Below, piece after piece: positions 39,890 to 46,444 of a DNA stretch of 64,000 bases. Both the position numbers and the translations under genes were made by a program. The DNA lies in contig NZ_CP081006.1 of NCBI RefSeq assembly GCF_022317005.1, forward strand, positions 1,178,001-1,242,000, read 5' to 3'. The notes under the pieces are model-generated. The model was not told the DNA's origin. It ran no database searches and worked only from the letters and a program-made list of their open reading frames with translations. The number at the start of each line of letters is the position of its first letter. The stretch's first letter is position 1. The DNA is from Mycobacterium sp. IDR2000157661 (lineage in GTDB: Bacteria; Actinomycetota; Actinomycetes; Mycobacteriales; Mycobacteriaceae).

Positions 39890-40004
39890 GCACACCCTCC
39901 TTCCCTGATGATCGATATGGTTCGGTGGCCCGAAGGCTTGTCACGATGCTATCGACGGTCGCCGCCGCGCAGATCGGTGCCGAACCCACCATCGCAGGCC
40001 GGGC

Positions 40005-40045
40005 ATTAGGGGACTCGCCATTAGGGGTTCGCGCATCACTAGGGG
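40005..40045 (+). promoter_or_regulatory. Three TTAGGGG-type repeats before the first Hsp70-like gene
   Basis: ATTAGGGG (40005-40012), ATTAGGGG (40020-40027) and ACTAGGGG (40038-40045), spaced 15 and 18 bases apart, all in the same direction. They lie 64-104 bases before the ATG and 116-156 bases from the divergent iniB-like gene. Direct repeats with near-helical spacing suit a MalT/LuxR-like activator; IniR, encoded downstream, is the natural candidate. Confidence 0.5.
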
Positions 40046-40108
40046 CACCTCCCGTGTCGAGGCACTGTCAGCCGCTATCGTGTTGTTCGGCCGAATGCAG
40101 AGGTGGAG

Positions 40109-41914
40109 ATGAGCGACTCACTCGGACTGTCGATCGGGTCGACCAATCTGGTGGCGGCCCGGGTGGGCAGACCTCCCGTCATGCGACGGTCGATTCTGAC
40201 GGTCTTCGACGACCGCGCGCCCGAGGTCGGGGTGCCGTCCGAGTTCGCGGGACCGTCGGGCCCGGACCCGAACCATCCCGGCATGGTGCTCAGCGGATTC
40301 GTCGAGCGGGTCGGTGACCCCGTACCGCTGGTGGCCGCGGACGGGTCACCGCACCGGGGCGAGCGCGTGCTGGTCGAGGCTCTCGACGCCATGGCGCGCA
40401 CTGTAGGCGGCGGCGCCCCCATCGCGATCGCGGTGCCCGCGCACTGGGGTACCGCCACGGTCGGCGCGCTGCGGGGAGCGCTGCGCGCCGCGCCGGGCCT
40501 GGCGCCCAATGGCACGCCACCGGCGCTGGTGCCCGATTCGGCCGCAGCGCTCGCCGCGTTGCAGGCCGCCCCGGGACTGCCGCGCAACGGGGTCGTGGTG
40601 CTGTGCGACTTCGGCGGCAGCGGGACCAACATCACGCTGGCCGACGCCGGATCCAATCTCGATTCCATCGGTGAGACGGTCCGCTACGCGGACTTCTCCG
40701 GAGACCAGATCGACCAGGCGCTGCTGAACCACGTCCTCGCCGGAGTCGCTGCGGCCAACGACGCCGACCCCGCGGGCACCGCGGCGGTCAGCTCGCTGGC
40801 CCGACTGCGCAACGAGGCCAGGATGGCCAAGGAACGCCTGTCGGGCGAGACCGCGACCGTGGTGCACGCCGACCTGCCCGGCTTCAACTCCGATGTGCGA
40901 GTGACGCGCACGGAGTTGGAACAGCTGATCGGCGAGCCACTCACCGGTGTGCTCGACACCGTAGAAGAAACATTGCAGCGCAACAGCATTCCGCTTTCCA
41001 GAGTTTCCGCCGTCGCGACCGTGGGCGGCGGGGCGAACATACCGCTGGTCACCCAGCAGCTCTCGACACGGTTGCGCGCACCGGTGATCACCACGCCGCA
41101 GTCACAGCTCAACGTCGCCGCAGGCGCCGCGCTGATCGCCGACAGCGGTCTGGCCGGGGACGCCCCCACCGGGATGGCGCCCACCGGGTTGGCGGCCGCC
41201 GCCGACGCACCGACGGGGATGGCCGCCGCGGCCTGGGCGGCCGGGGCAGCGGGGGTTGCGGCCGCCGAGTCGGCATCCGACGGCGCAGCATCAGCGACGT
41301 TCCGCGCGCTGGCATGGTCGCAGGACGACGCGCCCGCTGCCGACCCGGTGCCCTACGCCGGCGAGGACTACACGTTCGACGGCGGCGCCACCGGCGCCCG
41401 CCCCGGCATGGAGTTCGCCCACGAGGAGGAGGGCTACGAACCCGAACCTGCGCCGCTGCCGTGGTATCGGCGTCCGGTCGTGCTGTTCGGCGCCGCAGCG
41501 GCAGCCGCGCTGCTGGCCGTCGGCGGCCTGGCGGTCACCTTGACCAGCACCAGCGGAGACTCCGGCCCTGTCACGGAGACCGCTACCACGGTCGAGACCG
41601 GGCCTTCGCCGGGCGAGCCGGTCACCGAGCCGCAGACCGTCACGATCACAGGTCCGGACGGCAGCACGAGCACCAGCGTGGTGCCGCCGCCTCCCCCTTC
41701 TTCGACGACGACCACTACCACCACCGCGGCCACCACCACGACCACCACGACGGCCGCCACCACGACCACCACGACGGCGCCGACCACGACGACGACGCGG
41801 CCCACCACGACAACGCCGCCGCCGACCACCACCACCCAGCCGCCGCCGACCACCACGGCGCCGCCCACGATCAGCACCACGCCCGAGGTGCTGATCCCCG
41901 ACGCGCCGGCCTGA
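40109..41914 (+). CDS. Membrane-anchored Hsp70-like protein with Pro/Thr-rich outer tail (copy 1)
   Basis: 601 residues. Residues 1-345 are an Hsp70/actin-type nucleotide-binding fold: phosphate-1 GLSIGSTNLVA (Ser8 where DnaK has Asp), phosphate-2 LCDFGGSGTNITL with Asp167, and adenosine loop VGGGANIPLVTQQL near 305. There is no substrate-binding domain. After an Ala/Gly linker, PWYRRP leads into one membrane helix at ~456-478, then a Thr/Pro tail of ~125 residues. ATG 40109 has AGAGG upstream. iniR starts 3 bases after its stop, so they share a transcript. Function unknown. Confidence 0.85.
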   Translation: MSDSLGLSIGSTNLVAARVGRPPVMRRSILTVFDDRAPEVGVPSEFAGPSGPDPNHPGMVLSGFVERVGDPVPLVAADGSPHRGERVLVEALDAMARTVGGGAPIAIAVPAHWGTATVGALRGALRAAPGLAPNGTPPALVPDSAAALAALQAAPGLPRNGVVVLCDFGGSGTNITLADAGSNLDSIGETVRYADFSGDQIDQALLNHVLAGVAAANDADPAGTAAVSSLARLRNEARMAKERLSGETATVVHADLPGFNSDVRVTRTELEQLIGEPLTGVLDTVEETLQRNSIPLSRVSAVATVGGGANIPLVTQQLSTRLRAPVITTPQSQLNVAAGAALIADSGLAGDAPTGMAPTGLAAAADAPTGMAAAAWAAGAAGVAAAESASDGAASATFRALAWSQDDAPAADPVPYAGEDYTFDGGATGARPGMEFAHEEEGYEPEPAPLPWYRRPVVLFGAAAAAALLAVGGLAVTLTSTSGDSGPVTETATTVETGPSPGEPVTEPQTVTITGPDGSTSTSVVPPPPPSSTTTTTTTAATTTTTTTAATTTTTTAPTTTTTRPTTTTPPPTTTTQPPPTTTAPPTISTTPEVLIPDAPA

Positions 41915-41917
41915 GCA

Positions 41918-44458
41918 GTGCCCACGCCGGCGCCGGACTCGCTGACCGGCATTCCGCCGCTCGCTCGCGACGCCGTCGCGAAGCTGACCGCCGCTCCCAC
42001 CGAACCGGTCAAGCTCCTGGTGTCCGGCGGCATCGGCACCGGCAAGAGCGCGGTGTTGACCACCGTGCGGAGCCTGCTGCGCGACGCGGCCAGATCGGTG
42101 CTCACCAGACCTCCCCGTGCGGGCGACGACCCCCATAGCGCCGTGGTCGTCGACGATGCACATCTGCTGACCGACGACGAACTGGGCCAGTTGACGGACC
42201 GAGTCGCCGACCCGGCGACGACGGTGGTGATCGGTGCCCTGCCGCTGGCCCAGCGCGAGGCGCTGCGCACCCTGTTCACGGTGCTGGAGCGGGAGAACCC
42301 CGTACTGACGCTGGGCCCCTGGCCGGGTGCCGACGTGGCCCGCATGGCGGCCGAAACCCTCGGGGCCGCACCGCCGCCCGAGATCGTCCGGTCGCTGATG
42401 GCCGCGACGGCCGGTTTGCCGTTCCTGCTGCGGCCCGCGGTGGCCGCCGCCGCGTCACCCGGCGGCGAGGCGCCCGCGACAGCCGTCCTGCGCGCGGCAG
42501 GAGGCGCGCTGACCGAGCGGCTGCGTCGCCTCGACGAGGCGACGCTCGACACCCTGCTGATCTCGTCGCTGAGCCACGACCTTGGGCCCGACGACGTGGC
42601 GGCTGCACTGCGGCTGAGTCCCGGGCAAGCGCACGCGGCGGTGGACCACGCCCGGGCCACCGGCTTGCTCGAGCCGTCACTGCGCCGCCCGTTCCCGCGC
42701 ACGGTGCACCGCTGCGTCGCACAGATCCTCGGCACCGCCCGCCACCACGACGTCGAGGTCTCCCTTCTTGTCACCCAGCTCGAATCATCGACTCTGACAA
42801 CTGATCTCGCGCTTCAACTGGCCGAGCACGGGTTGCGTGACGATCGGCTGGCCAGCGCGCTGGCCGAGCTGGCGTCGCGCGGTCATCATCGACCGGCAAG
42901 CGCGGCAAGGCTTTATCGCGCCGCGGCCGAAGCAGGCGCCACCGCGGCGAGCGTCCGGCTAGCCGATGCGCTGGCTCAGACCGGCGACTGCGCCACCGCG
43001 GGCCGTATCGCCGACGACCTCCTCAGCTCCGACGACGCCGCCGAGCGGGCCGCCGCGGTGCGCATCGCCGCCAGCATCGCGATGCACGACGGCCGCGCCG
43101 CGCAGGCCGCCGATCTGTTCCGCTGGCTCGGCGCCCACCCGGACCCCTTCGTCAGTGCGGCAGGCGCGGTGGTGTCGCTCGCCGTCGGCGACGCGCCGGG
43201 CGCACGCGCGGCTCTGAGCGCCGAGAGCAGCGGGCCACCCACCTCGACCGCCCGCGCCGCGCGCAGCCTCGCCGAGGGTCTGCTGCTGTCGCTGGAGGGT
43301 CCCTACGCGGCCGCGATGGCCCGGCTCGGTCAGTCCATCGCCTCCGCGCAGCCGGCGCCCGGCGCCGAACCCGACTCCCCGGCCGCGCTCGTGACGCTCG
43401 CCGCCCTGCACGGCGGCGATCCGGTGCGGGCGCGCAGCGTCATCGGCCGCGCCGTACGGGCCGGACTCCCGGAGGGTGCCGAGCACGCCGGCTCGGTCGC
43501 CCGCAGGCACCGGCTGCTGCTCGGCTGGGTGCGGATGCAGGACGGACAGTTGCCCGCGGCCAGTGCCGACGTCGCTCTCGCCACGGCCGACGCCGACTCC
43601 GAGGCCCTGCACCGCCGCGACGCGCTGTGGGCGGCGGCGCTGCAGACGGCGATCGCCCGGCGCGGCGGCGACGCCGGCGCGCTGCAGAAGCATTGGTATG
43701 CGGCGATGGAGGTGCTCGCCGAGTACTCCCTCGACGTGTTCTCGTTGCTGCCGCTGGGTGAACTGTGGGTAGCCGCCGCCCGCCTGCGCCAGGTCGACCG
43801 ATTGCAGCACACCATCGACGAGGCGTTCGCGCTGCTGGCCGGCCTTGGCGACCCGGTGTTGTGGTCGGTGCCGCTGCACTGGGCGGGGGTGCACGCCGGG
43901 ATCCTGGCCAATGCGCCCGACGCCGTCGCCCCGCACGGTCAGGCGCTGACCGCCGCGGCGGCTCACAGCGCCTTCGCCAAGGCGCTGGCCACCGGGGGCC
44001 GGGCGTGGCTGCGGGTACTGGCCAACCAGGTCGACACCGATGAGGTCACCTCGGCGGCGCGACTGCTCGCGCAGTTCGGCCACACGTGGGACGCCACCCG
44101 CCTTGCCGGCCAGGCCGCGCTGCAGACCCCCGACAGCCGGGTGTCGCAGGCGATGCTGCAGCTGGCCCGCGACCTCAAACAGGCGGTCGCGCTCGACGAC
44201 GCCCCCGGCGCCGAGCTGCCGGCCGCCCCGGCCGACATCGATCCGAGCACACCCAGTTACATGCGCCTGTCCAAGAAAGAGCGTGAAGTCGCCGAACTGC
44301 TGATCCGGGGAATGCCCTACAAGCTGATCGGTGAACAACTGGCCATCTCGCCCAAGACCGTCGAGCACCATGTCGCCCGGATCCGCCGGCGCCTCGGCGC
44401 CGAGTCCCGGTCGGAGATGTTGTCGATGCTGCGGGCCATGCTCACACCGCGGTCCTGA
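41918..44458 (+). CDS. iniR: IniR-like ATPase/LuxR regulator (Rv0339c-like)
   Basis: 846 residues, MalT/LAL-type layout. An N-terminal STAND-like ATPase has Walker A GGIGTGKS (37-44) and Walker B AVVVDDAH (75-82). A long helical repeat region follows (TPR-like, Ala-rich, ~270-770), and the LuxR HTH is at ~785-840 (KEREVAELLIRG, ISPKTVEHHVARIRRRL). Rv0339c has been reported as the iniBAC regulator IniR. This gene keeps the same place relative to iniBAC. Likely senses an envelope-stress ligand, then activates the nearby genes. Confidence 0.86.
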   Translation: MPTPAPDSLTGIPPLARDAVAKLTAAPTEPVKLLVSGGIGTGKSAVLTTVRSLLRDAARSVLTRPPRAGDDPHSAVVVDDAHLLTDDELGQLTDRVADPATTVVIGALPLAQREALRTLFTVLERENPVLTLGPWPGADVARMAAETLGAAPPPEIVRSLMAATAGLPFLLRPAVAAAASPGGEAPATAVLRAAGGALTERLRRLDEATLDTLLISSLSHDLGPDDVAAALRLSPGQAHAAVDHARATGLLEPSLRRPFPRTVHRCVAQILGTARHHDVEVSLLVTQLESSTLTTDLALQLAEHGLRDDRLASALAELASRGHHRPASAARLYRAAAEAGATAASVRLADALAQTGDCATAGRIADDLLSSDDAAERAAAVRIAASIAMHDGRAAQAADLFRWLGAHPDPFVSAAGAVVSLAVGDAPGARAALSAESSGPPTSTARAARSLAEGLLLSLEGPYAAAMARLGQSIASAQPAPGAEPDSPAALVTLAALHGGDPVRARSVIGRAVRAGLPEGAEHAGSVARRHRLLLGWVRMQDGQLPAASADVALATADADSEALHRRDALWAAALQTAIARRGGDAGALQKHWYAAMEVLAEYSLDVFSLLPLGELWVAAARLRQVDRLQHTIDEAFALLAGLGDPVLWSVPLHWAGVHAGILANAPDAVAPHGQALTAAAAHSAFAKALATGGRAWLRVLANQVDTDEVTSAARLLAQFGHTWDATRLAGQAALQTPDSRVSQAMLQLARDLKQAVALDDAPGAELPAAPADIDPSTPSYMRLSKKEREVAELLIRGMPYKLIGEQLAISPKTVEHHVARIRRRLGAESRSEMLSMLRAMLTPRS

Positions 44459-44471
44459 AATCCCCGCCGAT

Positions 44472-44496
44472 CCCCCAACGAACCCCTGTCCCCTAA
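44472..44496 (+). promoter_or_regulatory. CCCCTAA-type motif cluster before the second Hsp70-like gene
   Basis: CCCCCAA (44472-44478), then ACCCCTG (44482-44488) and CCCCTAA (44490-44496), complementary to the TTAGGGG motif. The outer two are 18 bases apart, the same spacing as two of the repeats at 40020-40045. The orientation is reversed relative to that cluster. They lie 82-106 bases before ATG 44578. Confidence 0.4.
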
Positions 44497-44577
44497 CACC
44501 GAATCCCCGAAGGGGCGCCGCCGACAAGGGGAACCGCACCGGATCCGTGGCGCGTCACCGCGCCCTAGCGTCGTGCC

Positions 44578-46356
44578 ATGGTCATCCACCAGGCGACCCC
44601 GCAGCCGCTCGGACTATCGGTAGGTGCGACCAACCTCGTCGGGGTGATGGACGAGCACCGGACCGTCGTGCGCCCCTCCGAGGTGACGCTGCACGGCAGG
44701 CGACTGACCGGCTTCGTCGACCGCATCGGTGACCCGGTGCCGCTCATCGCGCCAGACGGTTCCGCCCACCGCCCCGAGACACTGCTGGCCGACGCGCTGC
44801 ACGCGGTCGCGCAGGCGGCGACTCAGGGACTGGACGCCACGGAGTTGACCGTCGCCGTCCCCGCCCACTGGCAGCCCGCGGTGGTGGCCGGCTTGCGCCG
44901 CACACTGCAGCACCAAGTCGTCTCCGACGCGACCGCGGCGCTGACCGCCTTGGACGCCGATCCCGGGCTGCCCCGCGACGGCGTGCTCGTCTTGTGCGAT
45001 TTCGGCGGCAGCGGCACCACCATCACGCTCGCCGACGCCGCAGACCATGCGGTCATCGAGGCCGTCCGGTTCCCCGACTTCTCCGGTGACCTCATCGACC
45101 AGGCGCTGCTGCGGCATGTCGCGGCGGCGCTCACCGACGCCGATCCGTCCGGCACCGCGATGGTGGAATCGCTGCTCCGGCTGCGGTCGGACTGCCGCGG
45201 CGCCAAGGAGCGGCTCTCCGCCCACACCGCGACGACGATCGCGGTGGAGGTCCCCGGGCACCGCGGCGACATCCGCATCACGCGCGCCGAACTCGAGGGG
45301 CTCATCCGCGGCCCGCTCGCGCAACTGCTTGTCGCACTTGACGACACGATGCAGCGCCGACGGGTGGCGCAGGCCGCCCTGTCCGCCGTGGCGACCTTCG
45401 GCGGCGGAGCGCGCATCCCGCTCGTCACCCAGCTGCTGTCCGAGCATCTGCGGGTGCCGGTGGTCACCACACCCCAGCCTGCGCTGACCGCCGCGCACGG
45501 AGCGGCGCTGATTGCGCGCCGCAGCGGCGTAGCCGACAACGAGACAGTGCTCGCATCCGCCGCCGGCACCGGCGTCGTCACCACCGCCATCGACACGGGC
45601 GCACCGTCGTCCTCGTTCGGCGCGCTGGCCTGGTCGCTGGACGACGGCTCCGATGCCGGCGTGCTCTTCGCCCCGGCGGCCGACACGGAATACCACCGCT
45701 CGGGCTCGCGGCCGGACCTGCACTTCCAGCAGGACGCGTGGCAGCCACCCGAGCCGCCGAGGCGTGCCCCGCTGGCGCTGTTCGGACTGGCCGCCGCGGC
45801 CGCAGTGATCAGCACCGCCGTGTTCGGCGTCATGCAGCTCAGCGACGACACGGCGGCCCCCGTCGAGGCGGCGACCACGGTCGCGCCTCCCTCAGCGCCT
45901 GCGGCGCCGGTCGACACTCCTGCACCGCCGGCGCCGCAGGCCCCCGTCCTGACGACCGTTGTGGTGCAGCCCGCCCAGCGTGCAAGTCCGGCTCCCCGGC
46001 CACCGGTGCCCGCACCGCGCCCCGCCCCGCTCGCCACCCCTTCGGCGGCGCCGCACGCCGCGGCGACGACGACCGCCCCGCCGACAACCCCGACCACACC
46101 TCCGCCGACGCCGCCCAGCACACCGCCGACCATACCCCCGTCGACGCCGCCCAGCACGCCGCCGTCGTCGCCCCGAGCCCACCGCCGACCACACCCCCGT
46201 CGATGCCGCCCAGCACACCCCCGAGCACGCCGCCGTCGTCGCCTGAGCCGCCGTCGGACGCCCCTGCGGACCCGCCCACCGCGGCACCGGAAACCGCCGG
46301 GGGAACGAGTTAGGACAGCCTTCGTAGCGGCGTTTCCCCGCGAGGTGCAACTATGA
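44578..46356 (+). CDS. Membrane-anchored Hsp70-like protein (copy 2), tail frameshifted
   Basis: Paralog of the 40109 gene. Nucleotide-binding fold 1-340: phosphate-1 GLSVGATNLVG with Ser14 in the Asp position, VLCDFGGSGTTITL, and FGGGARIPLVTQLL. One membrane helix lies at ~398-420 (LALFGLAAAAAVISTAVFG) and a Pro-rich tail follows. After about residue 531 the frame shifts: in the present frame the tail is Arg-rich and ends at 46356, whereas one inserted base in the run CCCC at 46171-46174 restores a Pro/Ser tail (PTTPPSMPPSTP...TAGGTS) ending at 46313. Function unknown. Confidence 0.82.
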   Translation: MVIHQATPQPLGLSVGATNLVGVMDEHRTVVRPSEVTLHGRRLTGFVDRIGDPVPLIAPDGSAHRPETLLADALHAVAQAATQGLDATELTVAVPAHWQPAVVAGLRRTLQHQVVSDATAALTALDADPGLPRDGVLVLCDFGGSGTTITLADAADHAVIEAVRFPDFSGDLIDQALLRHVAAALTDADPSGTAMVESLLRLRSDCRGAKERLSAHTATTIAVEVPGHRGDIRITRAELEGLIRGPLAQLLVALDDTMQRRRVAQAALSAVATFGGGARIPLVTQLLSEHLRVPVVTTPQPALTAAHGAALIARRSGVADNETVLASAAGTGVVTTAIDTGAPSSSFGALAWSLDDGSDAGVLFAPAADTEYHRSGSRPDLHFQQDAWQPPEPPRRAPLALFGLAAAAAVISTAVFGVMQLSDDTAAPVEAATTVAPPSAPAAPVDTPAPPAPQAPVLTTVVVQPAQRASPAPRPPVPAPRPAPLATPSAAPHAAATTTAPPTTPTTPPPTPPSTPPTIPPSTPPSTPPSSPRAHRRPHPRRCRPAHPRARRRRRLSRRRTPLRTRPPRHRKPPGERVRTAFVAAFPREVQL

Positions 46357-46384
46357 GCCCGGGCTGAGCAGGCCCTGAGCTTAA

Positions 46385-46426
46385 GTTACTGGTTGGTAAC
46401 ATGCGCTAAGTTACTCTCGGGTAACT
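46385..46426. promoter_or_regulatory. Paired GTTAC-N6-GTAAC palindromes before etfD
   Basis: Site 1: GTTAC (46385-46389), 6 bases, GTAAC (46396-46400). Site 2: AGTTAC (46409-46414), 6 bases, GTAACT (46421-46426). The two are 25 bases apart in the 46357-46444 region. Palindromes of this size suit a TetR-type repressor, probably of fatty-acid metabolism since the gene is EtfD; the regulator is not in the window. Confidence 0.65.
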
Positions 46427-46444
46427 AGGAAACGGAGGCGTGCG

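Noticed and set aside
41694..41880. Dense ACC/ACG tandem repeats that look like a microsatellite.
   Set aside because: They encode the Thr/Pro-rich tail in frame with mixed codons, so they are explained by protein composition.
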